DNA from: an uncultured Eubacteriales bacterium
GTDB lineage: Bacteria; Bacillota; Clostridia; Christensenellales; Aristaeellaceae
Reading direction: 5' to 3'
NCBI GenBank assembly: GCA_902774025.1
Contig: CACYGY010000011.1
Location: forward strand, 1 to 50,361
Length of the DNA: 50,361 nt
Below are positions 42,363 to 50,361 of this stretch, in pieces. The first letter of the stretch is position 1; every line of letters begins with the position of its first letter. The position numbers were made by a program, and so were the translations under genes. Under the pieces are notes generated by a model that was not told the DNA's origin, made no database searches, and saw only the letters and a program-made list of their open reading frames with translations.

Positions 42363-44138
42363 ATGGCAGAGAATATTGAACGGGTTGATGTGCCTTCCTG
42401 GGCGAAACTGAACAGGAAAGGCCAGTATTATGCGATGAAAAGGGACCTTCCCTGCTTTGCGGACCGGAAGGACGTGAGGGGATTTGTGGTGATCGGCACT
42501 CCGTCGGGGGAACCCGGGAAGATGATTCCCGTCGGGAAATATGAGACATACTGCATGGCGCCGGGAGAAGGAGAGAACAGCGCGCTGGCGAGAAGGGTAC
42601 GGGAGCACGAAGAAATGACGGACGTCCGGCGCGCAGAGCGGGCAGCGGAGCTGGAACAGGAAATCGAAGGCATGTTCGTTTCCCTGGAGAAGGTGGGGGA
42701 TTCCGTCTCCTGTTATCCTCTGGGTGGTTTTCTGGCGGAGAAGTTTTTCCGGGAGAGCGGGATGGGAGACATTCTGGAGGCGGTTTTCGGAGAGGAGCGG
42801 GCGTGCCTGGTCAAACTGAGCGCGGCTCTGCTGGCGCTGGAGAATCCGTCCATGACCTACGAATGCCTGGATGAATACCCCATGGAACGCCATATGTACT
42901 GGGCGATGGATCGTTTTTTCACGGCCCGTTTGTGGGCCGGTATTACACGCGGGGAGGAAAGACGGGTTCATAAGGCATGGATTGAGCACGTGCAGCCCCG
43001 GTCAGTTTCTGCGCTGAACGTGGAGAGCCGGATGACCCTGTACCATGACCGTTATTCCGATGAAATGGGGGGATGGTTCAGCAGCCGGATCCGGAGGGGT
43101 ACGAAGTACGAGCGAAGGACCATGATTTACCGGGACATGGAAAGCGGCAGACTTCTGGCTGAGGAAGCTGAAAAAACCTATCTCATCCTGAAGATGGGGG
43201 ATGAATGCCGTCAGGTTGAGTCGGTCAGGCACAGTGATTATCCTCAGCTGCGGGATGCCTCCATCCATTACTTCTTTCCTTCATACACCTACGGCATGGA
43301 TAAGGTCATGAAACGGGCTCCGGTGTCGGTATGCCTTCAGCTTTCAGAGTATCCGGACCGAAAGGTCATAAACCAGAAACTGAAGGAACTGGAAAAGCAT
43401 GAAGAAGTTCCGGGATACCGGATCCTGCGGTGGAAGGGGGACTTGGAGGGCGTCGAGGGAATGTGGACGCTGGTGGAGAACGTTTCCCTCCGCTCCGGAA
43501 TTGAGAAAAAAGCACGGGACATTCTCCGGAGATATAAAGCCCGGCTTCAGGCCATGTCCTACTATACCGCTCTGCTGGATTTCACGTCCTGCTATTTTTC
43601 GATTGAGTCGGAGAGTGACGAATTTGAATTTCGCGACAACGCGCCTTTCACAGTCAAGGCTAAACCCGGTGGCACCCAGAATCTGCGGAATAATTATGGG
43701 CGGTATGTCTGCTTCAGCACGGAAGCTCCTCTCACGGATAAACAGCTGATTCACCGGCTCTGGTGTGAGGAAGACATACTTGATCGGTATAATGCCTTTA
43801 TGAATCAGGGAGAGACAACGGATATCACGGAAGAGTACTTTGACGCGATGTCCGGAAGGGAACTGCCGCTCTTTCTGGCCAGCATGTTCCGGGAATGGAT
43901 CTATGAGCATGTATGCGGCCAGTCCTGTAACGAGGATGAATTCATGCGTTTCCTGAGCGTGACCGAAAAATGGGAATGCATCCTTCATTCGGATGGAACG
44001 CCCGAGATGACGGACGGGAATCAGGACGTTGAAAGTGTGCTGAAGCAGTTCGGTGTCGGGGTTCAGGACGTGACGGATTATCTGGCAAGGGTGATCCGGC
44101 AGAAGGATTATTTCGACGAAGACTATGCCCTGTTGTAA
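42363..44138 (+). CDS. Orphan protein resembling a degenerate IS4/IS1634-type transposase
   Basis: 591 residues, intact frame with AAGGAG nine bases before the ATG. The layout recalls IS4/IS1634-clan transposases. The N-terminal part includes CYPLGGFLAEKFFRESGMGDILEAVFG (residues ~119-145), like their helical region. The C-terminal RNNYGRYVCFSTEAPL (~448-463) is followed by a helix in the place of the Y-R-E-K signature, but reading W, E, D and N at the key positions. I find no clear first and second catalytic Asp, so it is probably not an active transposase. No terminal inverted repeats or target duplication are evident within 150 bases. It could be a domesticated transposase or an unrelated protein. 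It ends before a shared terminator. Confidence 0.5.
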   Translation: MAENIERVDVPSWAKLNRKGQYYAMKRDLPCFADRKDVRGFVVIGTPSGEPGKMIPVGKYETYCMAPGEGENSALARRVREHEEMTDVRRAERAAELEQEIEGMFVSLEKVGDSVSCYPLGGFLAEKFFRESGMGDILEAVFGEERACLVKLSAALLALENPSMTYECLDEYPMERHMYWAMDRFFTARLWAGITRGEERRVHKAWIEHVQPRSVSALNVESRMTLYHDRYSDEMGGWFSSRIRRGTKYERRTMIYRDMESGRLLAEEAEKTYLILKMGDECRQVESVRHSDYPQLRDASIHYFFPSYTYGMDKVMKRAPVSVCLQLSEYPDRKVINQKLKELEKHEEVPGYRILRWKGDLEGVEGMWTLVENVSLRSGIEKKARDILRRYKARLQAMSYYTALLDFTSCYFSIESESDEFEFRDNAPFTVKAKPGGTQNLRNNYGRYVCFSTEAPLTDKQLIHRLWCEEDILDRYNAFMNQGETTDITEEYFDAMSGRELPLFLASMFREWIYEHVCGQSCNEDEFMRFLSVTEKWECILHSDGTPEMTDGNQDVESVLKQFGVGVQDVTDYLARVIRQKDYFDEDYALL

Positions 44139-44187
44139 GGAACGGGAAGACCGGTTTTCAGGGGTGCATGAGTCTTTGAACCAAAGA

Positions 44188-44227
44188 CAGGGAAGGCCCT
44201 GCGGGGACGCAGGGCCTTCCCTGTTTT
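44188..44227. terminator. Bidirectional terminator between convergent genes
   Basis: CAGGGAAGGCCCTGC, loop GGGGAC, then its exact reverse complement, a 15-bp perfect stem. On the + strand it is followed by TTTTC, ending the transposase-like gene. On the - strand it is followed by TCTTTGG, 50 bases after the BMP gene, so it may serve both. Confidence 0.88.
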
Positions 44228-44274
44228 CAAAAATCACAATCCGAAGGTGGAATTCTGCGGACCGAACCCGGTCT

Positions 44275-45465
44275 TTATTCCAGAATGATCACATCCGAGA
44301 GGATGTAGTGGAAGGTGGGGAAGGATGAGTCTGCATTCTCGGTGAACCCGCCCCGCAGGTCACAGGTGTCCGAGGAATCCTCCGGATTGACTCCGGTGTA
44401 TTCACCCCGGAACACAAAGTCGGTCTTTCCCCGCCGGAACTGTTCGATGGCCGCGTTCATGGCGTCCTCTGTGCCCGGCGCGGCCAGCTGCTGGTTCAGG
44501 TCGACCATTTCCACCCATCCCCGGTCGAAACCGGCAGAGACATCGTTTCCGTGGATATGGCCGCGGACAGCGGATTCGATCTTTCGGCTGGTCATCAGGG
44601 CTTCCACGGCCGCGGTGATATAGGGTTCCCAGCAGATCCGTGTGGCCACCAGGGAAGTGCCGGGCGCCACATCCCGCATGCTCTGGCTGTAGCCGATGAA
44701 ATAGACGGGACGGGTGACGGATGCCTCCTCGCAGGCAATGGCCGGGCCGATGGTGTCGGTGAACAGGGACAGGATCACGCAGCCCTCATCAATCAGCTGC
44801 CGGGCCGCATTCTTCTCCAGGGCATAACTGCTCCATGTGCCCGTGTAACGGACGCGCATGGTGGTCCGGGGCACGACGGAGCGGGCGCCGAGGAGGAAGG
44901 CGGTATAGCCGGAAATGCTTTCAGAGGTGGGGAAGGCAGCCACAAAACCGATGGAGGCCTGATCTTCCGATATGATACCCTCTGAAATCATTTCCCGGAG
45001 CTTCATGCCTGCCGCAATGCCGCTCACGTAACGCCCCTGGTAAATCTCGCCCTTGAAGGTGTGGTAGTTTTCCGGTACGGACCTGCCGCTCATATCCATG
45101 GGGGAGGTCTGGCAGAACTGGATATGGGGATACTCGGAGGCAAGCTCCATGACCATGTCGCTGTAGCCGTTGAAAAAAAGGATATCACAGCCCCTGGCGG
45201 CCAGTTCACGGACAGGGTCTTCCATTCTGTCATCCAGGACATTGCTGCGGGTATGGATGGTCACCTGACTGCCGTACATTTTTTCAAGCGCATCCCTGGC
45301 CAGGGAAAAATTGTAGGTATAGGCCGTGCTCTCGTCATTGTCATAGATGAATCCCACCGTCAGATGGGTCCGCTCCTCGTTGAGATTCAGGAAACGGAAG
45401 ATGCCGATGAACGCGCCCAGAATGACCAGACAGGTCAGTGCCGTGGCGATGTAGACCCGCTTCAC
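44275..45465 (-). CDS. BMP-family substrate-binding protein, membrane anchored
   Basis: 396 residues with a GTG start at 45465 preceded by AAAGGAGGTG lying in the end of the upstream gene. The N-terminus is an uncleaved hydrophobic anchor (residues ~5-27) with no lipobox Cys. The rest is a BMP/Med-type periplasmic-binding fold: TVGFIYDNDES (~36), FFNGYSDMVMELASEYP (~97), YQGRYVSGIAAG (~140), IGFVAAFPTSESISG (~168) and a later YFIGYSQSMRDVAPGTSLVA. BMP proteins usually bind nucleosides for an ABC importer, but no permease or ATPase accompanies it. Its placement directly after a propeller/HD-GYP sensor suggests a ligand-sensing accessory role (inference). Confidence 0.85.
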   Translation of the reverse strand: MKRVYIATALTCLVILGAFIGIFRFLNLNEERTHLTVGFIYDNDESTAYTYNFSLARDALEKMYGSQVTIHTRSNVLDDRMEDPVRELAARGCDILFFNGYSDMVMELASEYPHIQFCQTSPMDMSGRSVPENYHTFKGEIYQGRYVSGIAAGMKLREMISEGIISEDQASIGFVAAFPTSESISGYTAFLLGARSVVPRTTMRVRYTGTWSSYALEKNAARQLIDEGCVILSLFTDTIGPAIACEEASVTRPVYFIGYSQSMRDVAPGTSLVATRICWEPYITAAVEALMTSRKIESAVRGHIHGNDVSAGFDRGWVEMVDLNQQLAAPGTEDAMNAAIEQFRRGKTDFVFRGEYTGVNPEDSSDTCDLRGGFTENADSSFPTFHYILSDVIILE

Positions 45466-45468
45466 GGC

Positions 45469-48400
45469 TTACACCTCCTTTCCGCCGGAGGGGTTTCCGG
45501 CCTCTTCGGACTTGATGGCTTCGGCCTGGCTCTGTTTATCTTCCTCCGCACGCTGTTGTCCGGCCTCTTCGGACTTGATGACTTCGGCCTGGCTCTGTTT
45601 ATCTTCCTCCGCACGCTGTTGTCCGGCCTCTTCGGATTTGATGGCCTTGGCCTGGCTCTGTTTATCCTCCTCCGCACACTGTTGTCCGGCCTCTTCGGAT
45701 TTGATGGCCCCGGTCTGGCTCTGTTTATCCCCCTCTGCACGCTGTTTTTCGGCCTCTTCGGATTTGATGGCCTCGGCCTGGATCTGTTTATCCTCCTCCG
45801 CACGCCGTTTCAGTTCAGCCTGCAGATTCGGGTCCGCGCTCTGGATCTCAGCCTGTCTCTGTTCGTAGATCTCCTTCAGGTTGATGATGTTCTTGTCCAC
45901 CAGGCGCAGGAAGGCATCCAGGACAACGGGATCGAACTGCGTGCCCCGGCCCCGCTTCATCTCATTCATGACATAATCCGCGTCCATGTGAGGGCGGTAG
46001 ACACGATTGGAGGTCATGGCGTCAAAAGTGTCGGCGACTCCGATGATGCGCGCGAAGAGGGGGATCTCTTCTCCCTTCAGTCCACAGGGATATCCTTTTC
46101 CGTCATAACGCTCGTGATGATATTTCGTACCATCCACCACGTTTTCCACCAGTGTGAAGTCCTTGAGGATATCCGCGCCCCGGGTGACGTGGGATTTCAT
46201 TTCCACATACTCCTTGTCGCTCAGCCGTTTCGTGCTGTTCAGGATATCGTCCTTGATGGCGATTTTCCCGATATCATGCATCTGGGCGGCTCTGCGAAGG
46301 TTGTTCAGCATTTTCCGGCGCTGCCACCATCTGAAGCATTTCATTTCACTGGCAAGGAGCACCGAGTATTCCGCCACGCGCATGGAATGCTGGCTGGTAC
46401 GCACATCCTTGGCGTCCACGGCGTTGGCGATGGCCATGACGGTCTCATTGGCCATGTTCAGCTTGATCTGCTGCTTGTTCAGCTGCCTCTGCACCACCAG
46501 CCATGTGAACCAGATGATGAAAAGGGTCAGAATCATGACCATGTAGAGGCGGAATCCGGGCCGCTCATACATTTCGCCTTCCTTGGTCATGCTGAAGACC
46601 CTTTCCTCCAGCACCCGCTCCCCGGCGCTGTCGAAGATGGCCAGATGGAAGGCATATTTTCCGGCGGGCAGATTGGTGTAGATAATGCTGTTCAGACTGC
46701 TCTGGGGCACAATGGTCCACAGGGTGTCATAGCCTTCCAGATAGTACCCGGCGTTGGGATCCTGGATGGTGTAGTTCAGGATCTCCGGGCTCAGTTCCAC
46801 ACGGCTGACGCCCTGTTCCACGTCGATATGTCCGGAGCGGACCGGAGGCTGAAGCACGCCGTCCAGACGGATGGAAGCCAGTTGCATCCGGTAGGACCGG
46901 ACATCGCTGTCATACTTATCCACATCGATGATATAGACACCCGTGTCACAGGGCAGGAACAGCTTGCCGCTGCCGTCGTAATAGTTCCAGGAGTTGGCGG
47001 TGAGGGAGGTGCCCAGGCCCCGGCGGGCGTCCAGAAGCTCCCAGGCCATGTCGCTGTCGGAGACTAGCTCATCCCGGCCCACCACATAGATGCCGGCGCT
47101 GGACATGACAAACAGCGTGTCCTCGTCCTTGACCCAGATGTCGTAGTTGTTGAAGTAGGGGAAGCGGTCCAGCATGCGGATGGAACCCTCGGGGTCCAGA
47201 TAGCACAGGCTGTTGCTTGTGACGATGAACACGCCCTCGGATTTGGGATCCTTGACGGTGCGCAGGATGACGCCGCTGCTGAGCCCGTCTTCCCGGGTCA
47301 GAATCCGGGCCACCTCGCCGTTTTTCAGCACGGCGATGCCGTCGCCGTCCGTGCCCGCCAGGATGGTGCCGTCGCTCATTTCCGTCGCGGTGAGGATCAT
47401 GGAATTGATCAGGCCGTCCTCATTGCGGATGGTCCGCTGGATGGCGTGATCCCGGATGTAGCTGATGCCGGTGTTACCTGCGGCCAGGATGGTGCCGTCG
47501 GAAATCTCCGTCACAAGGCGGGCGCGGTTGCCGAAGCTGCCGCTGGTGGCGTTGTAGGTCCAGGATTCCCCTTCCGGTGAGAATTCCATCAGGCCGTTTC
47601 CATAGGTGCATACCCACAGATGGTCCTTCGTGTCCACATACATGCAGCGGATTCGCTTGCCCTCAAGGGAACGGGTCAGCTCATTGGTGATCTGGCTGTG
47701 GCAGGAACTGTCCACGACATCCAGTCCATTGTCCGTGCCGATGTAATAGCAGTCCTGCCATTTCACCACGGCGTTGACCACCCGGCGCTCCATGCCGATG
47801 GCTCCGTACACGTCCCGGAAGGCGGACCGGGCCAGGCGGAGGAGGCCCAGACGGGAGGAGGTGAACCACAGGTTTCCCTGATAGTCGCAGAGCATGTTGT
47901 CAATGGAATTGTTGAAATCGTTGGTATTGATCCGGTGATAGCCGGCCGTGTCCATACAGGACACGCCGCTGTCGGCGGAGATAAAGAGGGTTCCGTCGTC
48001 AAGATAATTCAGGTTGTTGATGTTCGTCACATCTTCACAGCTTATGACATCAAGGAGTGTGAAGTCACCGCCGGAGATATCGTAGTGATAGATATGGTTT
48101 GTGCTGGAACCCACCATCAGGGTGCCGTCCGGGGCAAAGGCGCAGCAGTTGTACAGTTCCTGGTCGTCCATGAGCATCATGGAGCAGAGGATATTTCCCT
48201 TTTCAAGCAGGAAGAGACGGCCGCCGGAGGCAATGAGGGCCACATGCCCGTCATCATCCGCGGTGATGGAGTCCGCATAATTGATTTCATGCAGGGTGTT
48301 GGCCACCTTCAGTCCGTTGTTCATGACCAGCATCTGCAGGCTGCCGGTGGTGCCCACATAATAATACCCGTCAGAGGAGCGGATGATGCACTTGACGGAA

Positions 48401-49353
48401 TTGGAGGGGAGGCCGGTGGACTGATCCAGAACGTTGACCACCTTTTCCCGGATCACAATGGCCAGGCCGTTGTCGTTTGTGCCGATCCACAGGCGGCCTT
48501 CCTCGTCCACGTACAGGCAGTTGACATTGCGGACGGACTCATAGTTGTCCACCCAGCGGAATTCACGGCCGTTGTACCGGTACAGTCCCGCGTAGGTGCC
48601 GATCCACAGGACGCCGTCATTGGTCTGGGCAATATCATTGGCTTCGCCGCAGGGCAGACCGTTGTTGCTGCTGTAGGTGGTCTGGACATAATCATTGTAA
48701 TCTGCGGGCCTCTCCGCCGTCTCCGCCCGGGCAGACCCCCACAGGCAGAGGGACAGGATGAGCAGGGTGACCGCGGTGCTCTCAAAGTGCAGAACCTGGT
48801 TCTGCCGGCGGCTTCTGCGCTGGCGGCGGAGGAGGATGACCAGGTACACGGCCAGGACGGTCAGCACCTTGTCGGCAAACTCAATGGCCAGCTGGCCCAG
48901 GATGCAGCTGGGAAGAGCCGGCCAGCCCTCATCCAGGAAATAGTCAATGATGCCGTTTCCCCAGACATTGCCGGTATATCCGTTGCTGAAGAGGATGTTC
49001 AGGGGAACGGACACAAGGAGTGCCACCGCCACGGAAAGGGAGGCGGCCTTCATGAAACCGTAGAACCGGTCGAACCATTTCCGGCGCGCCGCGATGCCGA
49101 TGATGACGCCAAGGGCAATGCTGGTGAGGGCATAGACCATGGACAGGCGATGCACGGCTCCGTAAGCCAGATTTCCCGTCAGGCCCACCATGGCGCCGCA
49201 TACGGGCCCGCCGATGCATGCGCACAGCGCCGTGCCGAAGGAATCCAGCCACAGGGGCAGTTCCAGTCCTGTGGCCAGGAACCGTCCGCCCACGTTCAGG
49301 GATACGCACAGAAGAACGAACAGAACAATCTGCCAGGTTTTCCATTTTTTCAT
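45469..49353 (-). CDS. Membrane beta-propeller sensor with HD-GYP phosphodiesterase domain and C-terminal repeats
   Basis: 1294 residues. An N-terminal membrane region of several segments (~5-210) recalls ECF-type substrate-binding components. Residues ~220-800 are an extracellular two-component-regulator (Reg_prop) beta-propeller with repeated LWIGT-like blades. A Y_Y_Y domain follows (~850-917), then a membrane segment (~932-950). The HD-GYP domain (~965-1150) has HDIGK (~1024) and HHERYDGKGYP, with the family's later RIIGVADTFDAM, so c-di-GMP or related cyclic dinucleotide hydrolysis is plausible. The tail (~1181-1285) is five 21-residue charged repeats (consensus QRAEEDKQSQAEAIKSEEAG). 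It has GAGAGGAGG ahead of the ATG and is flanked in an operon by two binding proteins that may deliver its signals. Confidence 0.9.
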   Translation of the reverse strand: MKKWKTWQIVLFVLLCVSLNVGGRFLATGLELPLWLDSFGTALCACIGGPVCGAMVGLTGNLAYGAVHRLSMVYALTSIALGVIIGIAARRKWFDRFYGFMKAASLSVAVALLVSVPLNILFSNGYTGNVWGNGIIDYFLDEGWPALPSCILGQLAIEFADKVLTVLAVYLVILLRRQRRSRRQNQVLHFESTAVTLLILSLCLWGSARAETAERPADYNDYVQTTYSSNNGLPCGEANDIAQTNDGVLWIGTYAGLYRYNGREFRWVDNYESVRNVNCLYVDEEGRLWIGTNDNGLAIVIREKVVNVLDQSTGLPSNSVKCIIRSSDGYYYVGTTGSLQMLVMNNGLKVANTLHEINYADSITADDDGHVALIASGGRLFLLEKGNILCSMMLMDDQELYNCCAFAPDGTLMVGSSTNHIYHYDISGGDFTLLDVISCEDVTNINNLNYLDDGTLFISADSGVSCMDTAGYHRINTNDFNNSIDNMLCDYQGNLWFTSSRLGLLRLARSAFRDVYGAIGMERRVVNAVVKWQDCYYIGTDNGLDVVDSSCHSQITNELTRSLEGKRIRCMYVDTKDHLWVCTYGNGLMEFSPEGESWTYNATSGSFGNRARLVTEISDGTILAAGNTGISYIRDHAIQRTIRNEDGLINSMILTATEMSDGTILAGTDGDGIAVLKNGEVARILTREDGLSSGVILRTVKDPKSEGVFIVTSNSLCYLDPEGSIRMLDRFPYFNNYDIWVKDEDTLFVMSSAGIYVVGRDELVSDSDMAWELLDARRGLGTSLTANSWNYYDGSGKLFLPCDTGVYIIDVDKYDSDVRSYRMQLASIRLDGVLQPPVRSGHIDVEQGVSRVELSPEILNYTIQDPNAGYYLEGYDTLWTIVPQSSLNSIIYTNLPAGKYAFHLAIFDSAGERVLEERVFSMTKEGEMYERPGFRLYMVMILTLFIIWFTWLVVQRQLNKQQIKLNMANETVMAIANAVDAKDVRTSQHSMRVAEYSVLLASEMKCFRWWQRRKMLNNLRRAAQMHDIGKIAIKDDILNSTKRLSDKEYVEMKSHVTRGADILKDFTLVENVVDGTKYHHERYDGKGYPCGLKGEEIPLFARIIGVADTFDAMTSNRVYRPHMDADYVMNEMKRGRGTQFDPVVLDAFLRLVDKNIINLKEIYEQRQAEIQSADPNLQAELKRRAEEDKQIQAEAIKSEEAEKQRAEGDKQSQTGAIKSEEAGQQCAEEDKQSQAKAIKSEEAGQQRAEEDKQSQAEVIKSEEAGQQRAEEDKQSQAEAIKSEEAGNPSGGKEV
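45497..45811 (-). repeat. Five tandem 63-bp repeats in the 3' end of the HD-GYP gene
   Basis: Units begin at 45497, 45560, 45623, 45686 and 45749. Each encodes 21 residues rich in Glu, Lys, Gln and Ala, and copies differ by only a few bases. Unit length is a multiple of three, so copy number can change without frameshift. Confidence 0.93.
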
Positions 49354-49392
49354 GGGATCAACGGCCTCCTCTCCCGCCGGGCGGGATCATCC

Positions 49393-50337
49393 TCAGGTTT
49401 CTGAGGCGTTATACCGGGCGTATTCCTCGAACCACTTTTTATACTGCCCGGAGGCAAGCACTTCATCAATGACACCATTGACAAAACAGATGAGCTGGAT
49501 TTCTCCCTTGGGTGCTGCCACCCGGTCCCCCGCGTACTGGGACTGCATGGGGAAGATGATATCCGGCACGATGATCAGGCCGCAGTCCGGATTGCTTTCA
49601 AGGTAGGTCCGGGCAATGCCGATATCCACTATGCCCGCATCCGCCTCCCCGGTCATCACGGCGGTGTACACATCCTCCGCAGAGGGGAGTCTTCTGAACT
49701 TGTGATAGAGGGTAATGTTCTCGGCGGCAAGGGTCTCCTGCAGAGAGCCGCTCTGGGCCACGATATCACGCCTGGCCAGGTCGTCCAGGGAAAGGATCGT
49801 GTCCGAGTCCTCTCCGCGGATGAGCAGTCCGCTGGCGGTCTGTTCATCCGTGTAATAGTATCCCTTGGACAGTTCCAGGATTGCGGATCGTCCATAGGTA
49901 TAGGACAGGGCGGAGATGGCCAGGTCATACCCGCCCTCCGCCACGGAGGAGATGACCTCCGTGAACTCCATGGGCACAATCTCCAGCCGCACGCCCATGC
50001 GCAGGGCGATCAGGCGCGCCAGCTCCATGTCCGCACCCACATAGCACTCCTGTCCTTCCCTGGAGGGGTCAATGAATTCCTGGGGCGCGTAGTAGGGAGA
50101 AGTGGCCACGGTGAGCACGCCGTTTTCGCGGATTCTGGCCAGACGGCCGATGACATCCTCCGGAATGCCGCGGGAAATGTCCATGGACATGTCCACATAG
50201 TTCCACTGGTTTTCCAGGTACTGGGGCGCTTCTCCGGAAGCCGGAACTGCAGAGAAGAAAACGGAAAGAACCAGAGCGGATACCAGGAAGTGGCGCAGGG
50301 CAGCCGCAGATGACGGGATCCATGATCGCTGTTTCAT
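49393..50337 (-). CDS. Amino-acid-type periplasmic-binding protein (SBP_bac_3)
   Basis: 314 residues. The signal sequence (~1-36) has no lipobox Cys. The binding domain (~70-310) has the family-3 hallmarks: GVLTVATSPYYAPQEF (~73), YVGADMELARLIALRMG (~98), MEFTEVISSVAEGGYDLAISALSYT (~122) and later LDDLARRDIVAQSGSLQE (~185) and GEADAGIVDIGIA (~230). These proteins bind amino acids or similar small ligands. No permease or ATPase is nearby, and the gene precedes the propeller/HD-GYP sensor by 39 bases, so it may be a sensory partner. The ribosome binding site GAAGGTG lies within the last 24 bases of the window; the promoter is outside. Confidence 0.88.
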   Translation of the reverse strand: MKQRSWIPSSAAALRHFLVSALVLSVFFSAVPASGEAPQYLENQWNYVDMSMDISRGIPEDVIGRLARIRENGVLTVATSPYYAPQEFIDPSREGQECYVGADMELARLIALRMGVRLEIVPMEFTEVISSVAEGGYDLAISALSYTYGRSAILELSKGYYYTDEQTASGLLIRGEDSDTILSLDDLARRDIVAQSGSLQETLAAENITLYHKFRRLPSAEDVYTAVMTGEADAGIVDIGIARTYLESNPDCGLIIVPDIIFPMQSQYAGDRVAAPKGEIQLICFVNGVIDEVLASGQYKKWFEEYARYNASET

Positions 50338-50361
50338 ATGTTCACCTTCTGATGATCTTTA

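Noticed and set aside
42363..44138. Active insertion sequence
   Set aside because: No clear DDE residues, degenerate Y-R-E-K signature and no terminal inverted repeats found by eye in the flanks.
45497..45811. CRISPR array
   Set aside because: The 63-bp units are contiguous without spacers and are in frame within the HD-GYP gene, encoding 21-residue repeats.

Overview
The window looks like a chromosomal piece of a GC-rich Bacillota of the class Clostridia. Signs of this are strong AGGAGG-type ribosome binding sites throughout, an accessory Sec export locus, SpoIIE/STAS partner-switching proteins, and CUT1 sugar permeases without their own ATPase. The exported binding proteins carry plain Sec signal peptides or uncleaved anchors rather than lipoboxes. 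A gut or rumen lineage such as Christensenellales/Aristaeellaceae would fit, but that placement is an inference and there is no rRNA or tRNA here to test it.

Region 1 (302-10268, + strand) is a complete accessory Sec locus in the classical order secY2-asp1-asp2-asp3-secA2-gtfA-gtfB, tightly packed with overlapping starts and stops. In known systems these proteins O-glycosylate and export one serine-rich-repeat adhesin. No adhesin gene lies in the window; it may lie upstream of base 1. The block favours codons such as GCG, TTT and CTT, while the following genes favour GCC, TTC and CTG, which hints at separate origins. It is followed by 1.5 kb without a convincing gene but with several strong hairpins (10269-11816).

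Region 2 (11817-19631) is a divergent sialic-acid catabolic locus. On the - strand lie a FadR-type GntR regulator, nanE, nanK and a YhcH/NanQ-type anomerase. On the + strand lie a sugar-binding protein, two permeases, nanA and an SGNH esterase. Two sigma-A-like promoters face each other in the intergenic region. A perfect 15-base palindrome overlaps one -10 box and a degenerate copy lies near the start point of the other. The pathway is uptake, possible O-deacetylation, anomer mutarotation, lyase cleavage to ManNAc, phosphorylation and epimerisation to GlcNAc-6-P. Region 3 (19977-21866) is a separately transcribed exported flavoprotein reductase (FMN_bind plus fumarate-reductase-type FAD domain).

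Region 4 (22624-41854, - strand) is the most unusual part. A single apparent operon encodes a STAS anti-sigma-antagonist-like protein, a membrane SpoIIE phosphatase with its own HATPase, a MATE transporter fused to an HATPase-like domain, and two nonribosomal peptide synthetases. The first, of 3996 residues, reads A-T-C-A-T-C-A-T-C-A-T-reductase. The second, of 1040 residues, reads A-T-half C-thioesterase with a Cys nucleophile. A sigma-A-like promoter precedes the STAS gene and two hairpins, one with a U-tract, end the operon. The layout suggests a peptide aldehyde or derived product whose synthesis or export is tied to a phosphorylation-based partner switch.

Region 5 (42363-50337) holds a lone + strand gene resembling a degenerate IS4/IS1634-type transposase, then a - strand signalling operon: an amino-acid-type periplasmic-binding protein, a 1294-residue membrane beta-propeller/HD-GYP protein with five 21-residue C-terminal repeats, and a BMP-type binding protein. 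No permease or ATPase accompanies either binding protein.
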